Source: Olivibacter domesticus (lineage in GTDB: Bacteria > Bacteroidota > Bacteroidia > Sphingobacteriales > Sphingobacteriaceae). Taken from it: a DNA stretch of 64,000 nt. Position 1 is the first letter of the stretch; each line of letters opens with the position of its first letter. The position numbers were made by a program, and so were the translations under genes. Shown piece by piece: positions 33,644-44,053 of this stretch. Below the pieces are notes generated by a model. The model worked only from the letters and a program-made list of their open reading frames with translations. It had not been told where the DNA came from and searched no databases. The stretch covers positions 225,100-289,099 of the forward strand of contig NZ_FOAF01000005.1 of the NCBI RefSeq assembly GCF_900109575.1, in the 5' to 3' direction.

Positions 33644-36301
33644 GTGAAATATTTTCTATTCATTTTTCTTTTAACTAACATTTCTGTGCTTTATGGTCAA
33701 GATGACCGAATACCAATCGTTTCCTTTGACGATGCGTACAAAAGAAACTATCAAACAACCAAGATTATACAGGGTCAACCCAAAATAGATGGTAAATTGG
33801 ACGAATCACTTTGGAAAGACCAGGGAGAATGGTCTGAAAAATTCTCTGAAGTCATTCCCTTTGAGCGTGCCTATACCGGTTCTTGGACTCGAATGAAAAT
33901 ATTCTACGATGAGAAGAATATCTATGTTGGTGTGTATTGCAAAGATATTCATCCCGAAACCATGAACGCTTTTATTGGGAATCGCGACGATAATAGCAAT
34001 GGAGATTTAATCAGCATAGCTTTTGACCCCTACCATGATTATAGAGCCGCGGTTGAATTTAACATCAATCTGGGTGGAAATAAAACGGATCTCACTGTTA
34101 CCGACAGGCTATCGGTAAACCTTAGCTGGAATGCGGTATGGGAAGGAAGAACCCATCAAGACCTAGCCGATTCTAGTTGGACTGCCGAGCTGAGAATCCC
34201 ATTCAACCAAATCCGCTATAATCAAAAGAATGAAGAGGGGATCTGGGGACTTCATGTTAGGCGAATAATCCGCAGGAACAACGAGGTCCAGAACTGGAGC
34301 ATGATCCCCATCAAGAACAACGGGCATGTTTTTTCATTTGGGGAAATGCACGGCATGGAAGATCTTCCCAGGCCAAAAGGAATCGAGTTTCTTCCCTATG
34401 TGATGAATAAGCTAATAAGAGAACCGAAGATTGCCAACAACCCCTATCGGGATGGAAGTAGATGGAAATCAAATGCCGGTTTGGATGCAAAGTTTGCCAT
34501 TCGTGATTATACGATGGATCTATCTATCAACCCGGATTATGGGCAGGTGGAATTGGATCCTTCTGTCATGAACCTGACTGCTTATGAGGTTTTCTATGAG
34601 GAAAAAAGACCCTTTTTCCTGGAAGGTAAGCATATTTTGGAGTTTGACAATAATGAAGGAGGATTGATGTTCTATTCCAGACGAATTGGGGCCAACCCAA
34701 GGTATCGGATTGCCGATATCGGCCAGCAAACCAGTTTTGCAAGTACGCCCGACTTTATACCCATCCTCGGAGCAATGAAATTAACGGGCACCAATAAAAA
34801 GGGGTTAACCATTGGAGTTTTGGAGAGCGTAACCGCAAAAACTTCCGCTTCGGTCACAAGAATGGGTAATGAAGAAAGAATTGAAGTGGAACCACTAACC
34901 AATTATACCGTGGCCAGGGTACAGAAAAATTGGGAGGGTAACACGCTATTGGGCGGAATGATCACCTCTGTAAATAGGCGGCTCGATGCCGAACATTTGG
35001 AAAGCTTCTTAGTGAAAGATGCATTTGCAGCTGGGCTAGATTTTACAAAATATTTTTCCAACAGACTCTATTATGTAGAAACGAAAGCGATGTATAGCAC
35101 TTTATCTGGCTCTTCCGATGCTATTCTAGCAACAAAAAGAAATGCCACGCACTTCTTTCAACGGAAATCGGGAGAAGATTATTTGAGGTTGAATCCTGAA
35201 GCAACCTCGTTGAGCGGAACTGGCGGATACATTAAAGCCGGAAAAAAAGGAAATGCACAATGGAACTACTCGCAAACCTTTAGTTGGTCGTCTCCAGGCT
35301 TTGACCTGAATGAGGTGGGGTATTTGAAACAGACCGATTATAAGCTGAATGAATCTGAGCTTGCTTTCCGAAAAACAGATCCATGGGGGCCTTTCAGATT
35401 TGCGGGCATCAATTTAACGCAAAGAAATGTATGGAACTACGGTGGAAAAGCAATGGACAACAATGTGGCCATACGGTGGAGAAGCCTGAGTATTAAAAAC
35501 AGAATAGAGATGGATTTCAAGGAAACCTTCAGTTGGAATACTGTAGATAGTAGAATGCTGCGTGGTGGTACCGATCTACGCTATAACCAGAATTTCACTA
35601 GTAAGCTTTCCATGAATACTGACCGGGCACGACGTATCATCCTGAAGGTAGAATATGATGGAAAACATTTTATGGACGGTGAGACCAGGTATAATGAAGT
35701 AAGACCTTCTATGACGTTTAGAATAGGTAACCACACCCATTTGGTTGGCCAATTCAATTATGCCTGGAACAAAGATAACCTACAGTATGTGAACACATTG
35801 AACACCCCTAGTCCTAACGGACAAGAGGATACTTATGTAATGGGTAGAATGCGTCAAGAAACTTATGGATTAACCATAAGACTACAGGAAAATATTACGC
35901 CAGATCTTTCTATTCAATATTATGCATCACCATTTACTTCAACGGCGCAATACGATCGATTTAAATATGCGGATAATACGTTATCAAAAACTTACAATGA
36001 AAGGTTTAGGCAATTTTCAGCAGATCAGATCAGCTATGCCGATGGAAGCTATACTATAGAAACCGGGGAGCAGCCAGCTAGTTTCAAAGACCCTAACTTT
36101 AGTTTCAACGAATTTAGATCTAATCTCGTAGCCCGATGGGAGTACAGACCAGGTTCTACCTTATATCTTGTTTGGGAACATAATCGATCTGGAACGATGC
36201 CAATTTATCAACCAGGTTGGACAAACAACCTAGATCAAATTTGGGGCATTGCGCCAACCAATACTTTTATGGTCAAATTAAATTATTGGATAGGTTGGTA
36301 G
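33644..36301 (+). CDS. CBM9-like / DUF5916 outer-membrane protein
   Basis: 885 residues with signal peptide (MKYFLFIFLLTNISVLYGQ), apparently from a GTG start. The first 240 residues resemble a carbohydrate-binding module 9 domain (IDGKLDESLWKDQGEWSEKF, MKIFYDEKNIYVGVYCKD). The remainder is DUF5916, containing the family landmark DYTMDLSINPDYGQVELDPS and EKRPFFLEG and a series of amphipathic beta-strands ending in an aromatic residue, as expected for an outer-membrane barrel. The exact function of DUF5916 is not known. It ends 20 nt before the convergent TolC gene. Confidence 0.9.
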   Translation: MKYFLFIFLLTNISVLYGQDDRIPIVSFDDAYKRNYQTTKIIQGQPKIDGKLDESLWKDQGEWSEKFSEVIPFERAYTGSWTRMKIFYDEKNIYVGVYCKDIHPETMNAFIGNRDDNSNGDLISIAFDPYHDYRAAVEFNINLGGNKTDLTVTDRLSVNLSWNAVWEGRTHQDLADSSWTAELRIPFNQIRYNQKNEEGIWGLHVRRIIRRNNEVQNWSMIPIKNNGHVFSFGEMHGMEDLPRPKGIEFLPYVMNKLIREPKIANNPYRDGSRWKSNAGLDAKFAIRDYTMDLSINPDYGQVELDPSVMNLTAYEVFYEEKRPFFLEGKHILEFDNNEGGLMFYSRRIGANPRYRIADIGQQTSFASTPDFIPILGAMKLTGTNKKGLTIGVLESVTAKTSASVTRMGNEERIEVEPLTNYTVARVQKNWEGNTLLGGMITSVNRRLDAEHLESFLVKDAFAAGLDFTKYFSNRLYYVETKAMYSTLSGSSDAILATKRNATHFFQRKSGEDYLRLNPEATSLSGTGGYIKAGKKGNAQWNYSQTFSWSSPGFDLNEVGYLKQTDYKLNESELAFRKTDPWGPFRFAGINLTQRNVWNYGGKAMDNNVAIRWRSLSIKNRIEMDFKETFSWNTVDSRMLRGGTDLRYNQNFTSKLSMNTDRARRIILKVEYDGKHFMDGETRYNEVRPSMTFRIGNHTHLVGQFNYAWNKDNLQYVNTLNTPSPNGQEDTYVMGRMRQETYGLTIRLQENITPDLSIQYYASPFTSTAQYDRFKYADNTLSKTYNERFRQFSADQISYADGSYTIETGEQPASFKDPNFSFNEFRSNLVARWEYRPGSTLYLVWEHNRSGTMPIYQPGWTNNLDQIWGIAPTNTFMVKLNYWIGW

Positions 36302-36321
36302 AGAATTCTAGTAAAAACAAT

Positions 36322-37752
36322 TTATCGCCTTCCTGCTTTATAATATAGCTCTGCAACCGCTTTTTGATAATTCGCAATTAGATTTTCTCTCTTTATGCGC
36401 ATATCAATGAGTTTCGTCTCTCTTGAATTAATGATAAATAGTGTACTCTCACCCAAATCAAACTTCTGTAGCTCACCAGCAAGTAATATTTCCTGATTAT
36501 TAATACTCAATACCTGCAGTTTCATTTGATTGCTATACGCCCAGAGATCATTGTATTTGATGGTAATATCGTTGATAATATGGCGATCTGTCACTAACTG
36601 ATCGTAACGTAAGTTTTCTTGTTTCAACCTGATCTCCTTCAGTTTTGCTCGTTCTGTGCGTAAAAAGAGCGGAAAGGCAAATTCAAGCCCCATTTTATAA
36701 TTGCTCCAGTTAAAATCGTAGTGGCTTGGTATAAATTCATTGAAATTTCTCCGCGTAGTAAGCAGGGTACCAGAAACATTGAGCTTTGGCTTTAGCAGCT
36801 CTTTACGGTAACGCTCTTCGATGCGAAGCTGTTGGCCTTTGCTTTCCAATTTTAACAATTCGGGATGTCCTTCCTGCGCTTGCGTTAGTAAACCACCTAT
36901 ATCTATCAAGTCTGGGCTAAAACGGGCGCTGTCTGCCAGATAAGGAACAGCATGATCTGGCAATTCCAGTGGTTGCTCGTTATCACTCCAGAGATGGTTC
37001 GAGAGCAACACACGGCTATTTTTTAACGCAACGGTATATTTAGCTAATTCCATTTTACGTTCCTGCACCGTAATAGCTGCTTCTACAGAATCTATAGACG
37101 GTGCATCACCAAGAACCGTTTGGGTACTGATCGCTTTGAAGCGTGTTTCCGCTAGCATAACTCCCTCTTTCAGCATTTCGTACTGACGGAAGGACAGGTA
37201 CCAATCCCAATAGTTTCTCACGGCTTCAAACCAAATGCCGTTTATCTGTTTCACCTGTTCTGCCTCTGCATAAGCCAGCATGGCCTTGGCCTGTTGCAAG
37301 GTACTCCGACGTTGGTCAATAATCAATCCCTGACCTAAGGGTATGCTGAGTCCGACACCCGACAGTCCGGCCGTAGAAGTAGTTGTTTCTGGATTGGTAT
37401 ACATTCCCGTATTCCTGTCGTAGGCCACTTTTAGGTCCGCTCCCGCCAACCAAAGTGGTACTTTTAATTCACTGTTCCAATGATTATAATAATTGGAGTT
37501 GCCGAAGTACTTATTATTAAAAGCAGCTTTAAGCACCGGGTCGAACTTACCGCGCGCCTGCGCAATGGCAGCTTTTGCACTAGCACTTACGATCTGCGCT
37601 TGTTTTACAACCGGATGGTTGGCCATTAACAATTCTTCCAAATCATTTAATGTAAACTCCCTTTGCTGGATGCTATTATCCTTTTCTTGTGCCCAGCTAA
37701 AGGGCATGACCCAAAGTAGCAATAAAAGGCTGAACAATCTTTGTGTTGTCAT
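36322..37752 (-). CDS. TolC family outer-membrane efflux protein
   Basis: 476 residues, signal peptide to about 22 (SWAQ). Two repeated helical OEP domains (heptad-rich segments such as AKAAIAQARGKFDPVLKAAF and KLKEIRLKQENLRYDQLVTD). It forms the outer-membrane channel for the export operon that also encodes HlyD (6 nt upstream) and an ABC membrane protein. Substrate unknown. Confidence 0.92.
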   Translation of the reverse strand: MTTQRLFSLLLLLWVMPFSWAQEKDNSIQQREFTLNDLEELLMANHPVVKQAQIVSASAKAAIAQARGKFDPVLKAAFNNKYFGNSNYYNHWNSELKVPLWLAGADLKVAYDRNTGMYTNPETTTSTAGLSGVGLSIPLGQGLIIDQRRSTLQQAKAMLAYAEAEQVKQINGIWFEAVRNYWDWYLSFRQYEMLKEGVMLAETRFKAISTQTVLGDAPSIDSVEAAITVQERKMELAKYTVALKNSRVLLSNHLWSDNEQPLELPDHAVPYLADSARFSPDLIDIGGLLTQAQEGHPELLKLESKGQQLRIEERYRKELLKPKLNVSGTLLTTRRNFNEFIPSHYDFNWSNYKMGLEFAFPLFLRTERAKLKEIRLKQENLRYDQLVTDRHIINDITIKYNDLWAYSNQMKLQVLSINNQEILLAGELQKFDLGESTLFIINSRETKLIDMRIKRENLIANYQKAVAELYYKAGRR

Positions 37753-37758
37753 ATGTTA

Positions 37759-39117
37759 TTATTTCCCAATCTCTTCTTTTGGTTCTTTTTCCAAACTTGG
37801 TGGAAAACCATTTAATTGACGCCATATCTCATACCAAAGAGGAACCGCCTCTAGTACCACGCGTCCAAAAACACCCGACCCCAAACGCAACTGCTCCGGC
37901 CAAGGTTCATCGTTCTCCGGAACCGGCGCTGTTGGACGTATTAGAATACGATACTTACCGTTAGGACTATTTACCTTATCAATGATGGTTACCCTACCTG
38001 CGAAAGTACCAACTGCCACCGTAGGCCATCCCGAAAACTGGACGGAAGGCCATCCTTCAAATTGCAGTCGTGTATCGCTTTCATGAAGAATTAAGGGTAC
38101 ATCAATGGCATCAACATACAACTCTGCCGCCATGAGTGGCGTTTTAGGTTGCAAAGTAGCAATGGATTCACCCTCTTTGATGTTTTCGCCAATCCCGGCC
38201 TTCAGCGTCCTGACCACATAGCCACTTTGCGGAGCCCGGACCACATAGAGCCCCCGTCGAGCGTCTACATTGGCAATTTCATTTCGGAGCTTCGCGATAT
38301 CGCCTTGTACAGAAGCTTTGCTACTCCGTGCCGAGCTTAAATCTGACTCCGCCTTGGCAAGTGATTCATGGTATTTAGCTTTGATGTTGTCAAGGTCAAT
38401 CGTGGCATTTATGAGATTCTGGCGCGAATTGGTTAGCTTATTCTGGGCACTAACGACTTTGGCCTGACTATTTTGCAGGTTCAAGCGACGGGTCTCGATA
38501 TCTGTAAGGGAAAATAAGCCCTGTTGATAACCCTGTTCATATCGCTTTAGGCGCACTTTCGTTGTTTCGAAAAAACTTTCAACAGCTATCAAGTCTGCGC
38601 TATCAATAGCTACTACATTGTGTGCCTGCGTCACTTTATTCTGCGCACTCTCTAGCTGATAACGTAAGCCAGAAGTAAGCGCCTGGATCTGCGCTTTGGT
38701 GGCGCTCATTTTTTGATCAGCAGCCACTTCACTATTTCTTTTTGCATCTAACTGTTCATCTAGGCGAAGTGGTAATTCCGGATCAAAATAGGAGGGCGTA
38801 GTTTCTGAAATAACCAAAATAGTATCTCCTTTTTTAACCTCTTCTCCCTCTTGCACCGCCCAATGCTCAATCCGCCCTCCTATTTGATTCTGTACCATTT
38901 GAGGGCGGTCTTGCGGTCGCAATGCCGTCACCGTTCCTCGACCTGGGATGGTTTGCCGCCAGGGTAAAAAAAGGATTATGGTGAATATAATAGCAGCAAT
39001 CATCAATACGCGTCCCATATTGATGGCCCGTTTAATCGGGAGTAAATGTATATGCCCTTCCCTAGAAATGCTCTCCCATTTGCCATGATCGGGCAAAAAA
39101 GTTCGTTTACTAGCCAT
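37759..39117 (-). CDS. HlyD family periplasmic adaptor
   Basis: 452 residues: cytoplasmic N-terminus, one membrane helix (about 36-55), a split lipoyl/biotinyl domain (VQEGEEVKKGDTILVISE and APQSGYVVRTLKAGIGENIK) around a long coiled coil (about 120-290) and beta-barrel domains. It links an inner-membrane transporter to TolC. Its start overlaps the ABC membrane gene by 8 nt and its stop is 6 nt from the TolC start, so the three form one operon. Confidence 0.93.
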   Translation of the reverse strand: MASKRTFLPDHGKWESISREGHIHLLPIKRAINMGRVLMIAAIIFTIILFLPWRQTIPGRGTVTALRPQDRPQMVQNQIGGRIEHWAVQEGEEVKKGDTILVISETTPSYFDPELPLRLDEQLDAKRNSEVAADQKMSATKAQIQALTSGLRYQLESAQNKVTQAHNVVAIDSADLIAVESFFETTKVRLKRYEQGYQQGLFSLTDIETRRLNLQNSQAKVVSAQNKLTNSRQNLINATIDLDNIKAKYHESLAKAESDLSSARSSKASVQGDIAKLRNEIANVDARRGLYVVRAPQSGYVVRTLKAGIGENIKEGESIATLQPKTPLMAAELYVDAIDVPLILHESDTRLQFEGWPSVQFSGWPTVAVGTFAGRVTIIDKVNSPNGKYRILIRPTAPVPENDEPWPEQLRLGSGVFGRVVLEAVPLWYEIWRQLNGFPPSLEKEPKEEIGK

Positions 39118-40108
39118 GATTGGCTGCCTCCTCTTCCAGCTCCAAATCTGTCACAACCGCCAGCTTTACTGTTCCGGTCAACATGTCAAAAATGGTGTCT
39201 AAATTGGTAAGTAATTTTTCAACGGCAGCACCTATCTGCACGATTACGACTTCGGCAGCGACAAATTGCCCAAAGGTCATCTGTCGTTCAACAACAAAAT
39301 AGGATCCCAAAAGTAACATGGCACCAAACAGGAGAGTACGGATCAGTACAGACCCTGCAAAAAATCGTTTTAAGACAGTAAAGTGTTCGTTTCGAGCCCG
39401 CAAATATTTGCCGGTAATGAGATCTGTATTCCGCACAACCTCTTCCATAAGTTTCGGATTGCCACGATATCGATCAATATCTGCCGCTACCTCTTCTAAA
39501 TAAGCAACCGTCTCATACTTGTGTTCAGACTCCTGGATACTCGTATTCAAGCCACGCTTATAATATACCAGCAGAATAATGACCATAACACCAATGATGA
39601 CAAACCCAAATGCCAGGAAAACGGGATGATAGAATGACAACAATATCACGCTGACGAAAATGGTTACAATGGCTGCAATGACATCTATCAGTAACTTAAT
39701 GATTCCTTTTTGAATCACAATAACATCAAAGAAACGATTGACAAGCTCCCTGAGATTTTCGCCTACCAACTCGGTTGCCTTGATACGCGGTAAACGATAG
39801 GCAAATTCAAGAGAAGATTTAAGAAAAGTTTTCTGTTCTAGGTATTCCACCAGACTCAACTGACCTATCAATAAGGTCCCTCCTATTATCACAGCGGCAA
39901 TCACAGCTATGATGAGAATATAAGTAGAACTGTACATGGCGCCGTTTACTAACAGGTTGAATACTGCTGTTATACCAATAGGGATGCTTAAGCTAAAAAT
40001 CCCGATGACGATGGCGTACAAAAAAATATAATTGATCGTCTTTCGCTCTGGATGTAGCAACCCTAAGAGCCGTTGTAGAGGCGTAGGCGCCCCATGTTTC
40101 ATCTTCAT
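39110..40108 (-). CDS. ABC exporter transmembrane domain protein lacking the ATPase domain
   Basis: 332 residues with six membrane helices of the ABC_membrane (exporter type 1) fold (e.g. YAIVIGIFSLSIPIGITAVF and FGAMLLLGSYFVVERQMTFG). A normal exporter half-transporter would continue with a 250-residue nucleotide-binding domain; here the protein stops after TDLELEEEAANHG, in an 8-nt overlap with the HlyD gene. No Walker A motif occurs in any neighbour of the operon. It may use an ATPase encoded elsewhere, or act without one. Type I secretion-like peptide or lipid export is inferred. Confidence 0.85.
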   Translation of the reverse strand: MKMKHGAPTPLQRLLGLLHPERKTINYIFLYAIVIGIFSLSIPIGITAVFNLLVNGAMYSSTYILIIAVIAAVIIGGTLLIGQLSLVEYLEQKTFLKSSLEFAYRLPRIKATELVGENLRELVNRFFDVIVIQKGIIKLLIDVIAAIVTIFVSVILLSFYHPVFLAFGFVIIGVMVIILLVYYKRGLNTSIQESEHKYETVAYLEEVAADIDRYRGNPKLMEEVVRNTDLITGKYLRARNEHFTVLKRFFAGSVLIRTLLFGAMLLLGSYFVVERQMTFGQFVAAEVVIVQIGAAVEKLLTNLDTIFDMLTGTVKLAVVTDLELEEEAANHG

Positions 40109-40168
40109 AAAATTTACATGTAAATTGAAAAAATAAGTAGCAACCCTTTAACGGGAAGAGAGTAAGAC

Positions 40169-40540
40169 CTAGATGGTACCGTCTGGAGGAGGGACGGGAA
40201 TGGAGTGGAGGTAGTCTGTTGGATAGGCGCTGCGACCGGGATACTCTCCCTTCTTACACCCTTTAGGGAAAATCCAAGCTATTTTTTTTTCATCGATTGC
40301 GTGATAATCAAAACCTTTGTGTTTTTCGGCATCTTTTTTTTCTTCTTGTTTTTCCTGTTCTGCTTCTTCCACGTCTTCCATAAGCTTCACCGTAACATTG
40401 ATTTTACTGCTCAGTAAAGTAGCAATAGACCTGTTTACCTTAACTGTAAAAACGCTTAGTAATATCACACAAAAAAACCCACATACACGTGAGCTTCTAA
40501 AGTTTTGCATCATTCGACAAAAATAAAGCTGCAGTTTCAT
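40169..40540 (-). CDS. Hypothetical small membrane-anchored protein
   Basis: 123 residues, first gene of the export operon (61 nt before the ABC membrane gene). It has one hydrophobic segment (about 20-36, CGFFCVILLSVFTV), a Glu/Lys-rich stretch (DVEEAEQEKQEEKKDAEKHK, about 56-75), and a Pro-rich C-terminus (SIPVPPPDGTI). No family recognised. The start could also be the Met at residue 10 or 11. Confidence 0.6.
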   Translation of the reverse strand: MKLQLYFCRMMQNFRSSRVCGFFCVILLSVFTVKVNRSIATLLSSKINVTVKLMEDVEEAEQEKQEEKKDAEKHKGFDYHAIDEKKIAWIFPKGCKKGEYPGRSAYPTDYLHSIPVPPPDGTI

Positions 40541-40808
40541 AAAAATGTCATCGAATAATTAATAATCTGCAAAAATTTTGTTGCATTTTTAATCTCATTT
40601 TAATATTACGGCAATATTGTTAATAAAATCATTATTAAAGACGCTTTAATCTAAGCCAATATTACATTGCACATACACATGCCGGTATCAGCAACACCTG
40701 AAGGTCGTTGTATGAAGTGGTGATGCTGTTTATATACATTAGTCTTGAACCTCAAATTTCGGAACGGCCAACTGTGGAGAATTTTGCTTGTTCCAGGTAA
40801 CCTAGGTA

Positions 40809-40956
40809 TTGGAAAGATTGGCTCATAAGGAAACACCTCCAAGGGTAGAAATATAAGTTGTCTGAAAAAGGCTTAGCTTTTTTGCCGATTTTAGAAAACA
40901 TAAAAGAATGGAATTTAAAATATGAAATAATTCCAATACCTAAAGGGGCTGATTAA
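40809..40956 (+). pseudogene. HxlR-type regulator remnant with frameshift
   Basis: The plus strand reads ERLAHKETPPRVE, then a one-base insertion at 40851, then YKLSEKGLAFLPILENIKEW, NLKYEIIPIPKGAD and TAA (40954-40956). This matches the wing and C-terminal helix of HxlR regulators (the intact one at 16335 has KVVYSLTDFGKTFIPVLKAI). The N-terminal helix-turn-helix is missing. After the TAA the same frame stays open to 41124, overlapping the 3' end of the AsmA gene. Confidence 0.7.
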
Positions 40957-41095
40957 ATTGGAGAGCTTTTTCAAAGAGTATTTGAAATAAACAAATCAAC
41001 TCATATAGCTTTTCAACTTCCTCAACAGCAAGATTCAAACTACAGTAAAATTGACAATGTTGAGGATAGCCCGCCTGTCGGAAATCCGTTGTTGT

Positions 41096-44053
41096 CTATT
41101 GAAAATCGATCATTTTCAATATGATGTTTCTCTTTTTGATAATCGTGCTATCTGCCTTCTTGGCCAAGCGCTCCTTATCAGTGAAATAGTACTTATAACG
41201 TGCCTTCGCTAAACTGATGTTATAATCGGGAATTTTTCCCTTAATATCAACACCTGTTTTAAAAGGAATAGGAGATTTTAGCACAGAGACATGATAATTG
41301 TAAGAAAGATCAATATGCTGGATACCGCCTACCGCCAAGCGATAGCGATCAATTTCAACTAAGGCGGGCAGAATTTCCAACTGTTGGTCGCGTATAAGCA
41401 TTTCGACGTTGAGCGAATCGACAAATGTGCTATCACGCTCTTTGAATTTAAAAGTCTTAGCAAGTTCGCTAAAAGCTTTATTATTCCGTACGGTTAAATG
41501 ACTAGCCTTTAATGCCGCAATACTTTTTATCGATCCGACGTCTATTTCCATGTCATTCTTCAATTTCGCTGAACCTTTAATACTGAAATCTGCCCGACCT
41601 TCAAGTGATTGTATAATGGGGAAAAGGGTATCTAACCCAGGCGCAAAATCTTTGGCTTGATCCATATTCATATTGCGAACGTCGATAACATACCTTACAC
41701 GGGCCTGCCCATCATGTTGCGGTTCATATCGTAATTTGGTTTGGAGATAAGCATCTCCAGAGGTTAAGCTAAAATCGTGCAGATTTAGCTGACCGTTATC
41801 AATCCGGGCTTGCCCTTTAAGTCCTGTTAACACCAAATCGCCCATCTTTAAGCGATCAACAAATGAGTTAAAAGTGAAACGGATATTCTTCGGTATTGCG
41901 AAGTTTTGAGATGCTTCAACAGCTTTCACCGGCGGGGCAGCAGCCAACGTAGGTGCGGCCATTGCCTCAATCACTGACGCTTTTGGTGTTTCGGTTGAGA
42001 TAAGTTTCATCATTTCATCCACGTCCAAGTAGCGTGCATGAAGATTGAGATTTGCATATAAGAATGTGTCAGCCTTATCGACTGGAAAAATATTTTTCAC
42101 CTCTCCGTCCAGTTTTGTCTTGAAATTTCCAAAGCTCACGAAGGCATTATTCAAGCGGATATCATGCCCATCTACTGCAATATGCGAACGGTTTACGGAA
42201 AGAGGTTTGTCCAAATGAGGGATCGTAGCGATAAGTTTTGAAAAACTAAACGAACCTTTTGGCCACCATCTTTTTTGCTCATCTTTCTTTATATCGAAAT
42301 CATAAGACCCTTCATCTATAATAAGCTTTGTTTTACCATAATGAATAGCAAAATTCTGCGCATTAAAATGTGTGGTAAAATGAGGCGAACGCGGTTTCGA
42401 TCCGGGACGTGCTTCAGCCACGATGGTGGCACGCTCCAAAGTAGCGTCAAGGCTATCTGCAGATTGATAGCGAAGTTTCGCAAGTTGTATTTCTCCTTTC
42501 AGGGGCTGCTGTTTATCACCGTATCTGGCTCTCGAAAGCGCCGTTTGAAGGGCCTTTACGGAAAGATTGTGTTTTCGCCCATATTGTAAGGTAAGTTCAT
42601 CTACTTCCACATGACCCAATAGGCTGTCCATCCCTGATCGACGTACGTTCAGTTCAGTATGTGCTGTGTGGAAAACGAGGCTATCTTTACTTATGTTAAC
42701 CTTAAGGTTGTCCATTTTACAATTGCCATAAAGTAATAAATCTCTATAGTCAAAACCGGCATTCGCATCATAGGTTATTTTGCCGTTTAGGTCTAATGCT
42801 GCCGTCCCCCCCATTTGTATCCCTTCAGCTATCGGAAAAGTGTTTCCGACCTTAGTAAGATCTACCTTTGCTTGAATATGGGGGGCTATTTCAGGCTTAG
42901 TAAGCAAGTTACGCACTAAACCACTACCCAATACGCTTATACCGGTTCCGTTTAATATTATTTTATTTATGCGTAACTCCGAGCGATTGCTTTGATTAAA
43001 GTCCAACAAAGTTTCCACATCGGCTTCTAACTGGTTAATTCTGCCCGGAAATCTTTTATAACGTAAGGAACCTCCGTGAATTTTTAATTGGGCTCGTGAT
43101 ATCGGCGTCTTTCCGCCTCCGTATATCCCTTTACTGCTTAAAACCAAATAGACTTTACCTCCCACATCCACATCTTCTGTTTTCAGGTATCGTTTAGGAA
43201 GCATTTTCCATAAGTTGGCCAATGAAGGTACACGCATAGTTGCTTCGAGCACAACATCTACCGCTTTCTGAGGTTTCAACTCGGCAAACTGCCCATCTAA
43301 TCGAAAATCAATATCATTTAACTTAAGCTTTCCATCTTCAAAGTTTAAAATCCGTTTCTTTTTATCTAGTTTCATTTCGGTCTCTAACACCGAATGCAAT
43401 TGCTTAATTAACCCATGGCCTCCCTTTGTTATCGCAAGTTGCTTACTTTCCACATATAATTTTAGCAATAGATTATCATCATCATCTCTAAAACCAAGTT
43501 TAAGATTTAGACTAGGTATCCGAAAATCTAGTTTAGTACCCAAATCAAGATAATGAAAAGTGGCGTCTTTAATAAGAAGTGATTTGACATGGATTGACTT
43601 AATTTCAGGGTTTCCAGTCAATGTATCTTCGTTTATGGATGTTTCTTTTTTTAAGATGTCGTAATTCACTTTTCCCTGCGGATCTACCACTACATATAGC
43701 CGAGGTTTAAGCACACTGATTTTCTCAATATCCACCTCTTTTGACAAAAGAAATTTTGTAAGGTTGACTGATCCTCGAAAATCGTTGAAGGCTGCTAGGG
43801 TATCTTTATTATTTTTTGACAGGACATATCCATTATTCAACCGTGCTCCAAAGTGAGGAAATGAAGAAAAAAATGTTAACTCGACCTTGTCACAAAAAAC
43901 TCGTGCATCTAATTGCTGATTAATCATCCGCAGCGCCACCGGTGTTATTTTCTCGGGTGTAAAAACAAAATTAATCACGACAGCGATGCTTGCTAAAATC
44001 AAGACCAAGATAATAACCAATACGATAAGAACTCTTCTAAACACCGTCGACAT
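41096..44053 (-). CDS. AsmA family protein
   Basis: 985 residues. An N-terminal membrane helix (about 7-30) anchors a long periplasmic repeating-groove structure. The AsmA N-terminal signature is visible (ITPVALRMINQQLDARVFCD, LTFFSSFPHFGARLNNGYVL), and the C-terminal AsmA_2 segment follows about 700-930 (KGQARIDNGQLNLHDFSLTS). Proteins of this superfamily (TamB, YhdP) move phospholipids between membranes or assist outer-membrane assembly. It stands alone, converging on the HxlR remnant. Confidence 0.9.
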   Translation of the reverse strand: MSTVFRRVLIVLVIILVLILASIAVVINFVFTPEKITPVALRMINQQLDARVFCDKVELTFFSSFPHFGARLNNGYVLSKNNKDTLAAFNDFRGSVNLTKFLLSKEVDIEKISVLKPRLYVVVDPQGKVNYDILKKETSINEDTLTGNPEIKSIHVKSLLIKDATFHYLDLGTKLDFRIPSLNLKLGFRDDDDNLLLKLYVESKQLAITKGGHGLIKQLHSVLETEMKLDKKKRILNFEDGKLKLNDIDFRLDGQFAELKPQKAVDVVLEATMRVPSLANLWKMLPKRYLKTEDVDVGGKVYLVLSSKGIYGGGKTPISRAQLKIHGGSLRYKRFPGRINQLEADVETLLDFNQSNRSELRINKIILNGTGISVLGSGLVRNLLTKPEIAPHIQAKVDLTKVGNTFPIAEGIQMGGTAALDLNGKITYDANAGFDYRDLLLYGNCKMDNLKVNISKDSLVFHTAHTELNVRRSGMDSLLGHVEVDELTLQYGRKHNLSVKALQTALSRARYGDKQQPLKGEIQLAKLRYQSADSLDATLERATIVAEARPGSKPRSPHFTTHFNAQNFAIHYGKTKLIIDEGSYDFDIKKDEQKRWWPKGSFSFSKLIATIPHLDKPLSVNRSHIAVDGHDIRLNNAFVSFGNFKTKLDGEVKNIFPVDKADTFLYANLNLHARYLDVDEMMKLISTETPKASVIEAMAAPTLAAAPPVKAVEASQNFAIPKNIRFTFNSFVDRLKMGDLVLTGLKGQARIDNGQLNLHDFSLTSGDAYLQTKLRYEPQHDGQARVRYVIDVRNMNMDQAKDFAPGLDTLFPIIQSLEGRADFSIKGSAKLKNDMEIDVGSIKSIAALKASHLTVRNNKAFSELAKTFKFKERDSTFVDSLNVEMLIRDQQLEILPALVEIDRYRLAVGGIQHIDLSYNYHVSVLKSPIPFKTGVDIKGKIPDYNISLAKARYKYYFTDKERLAKKADSTIIKKRNIILKMIDFQ

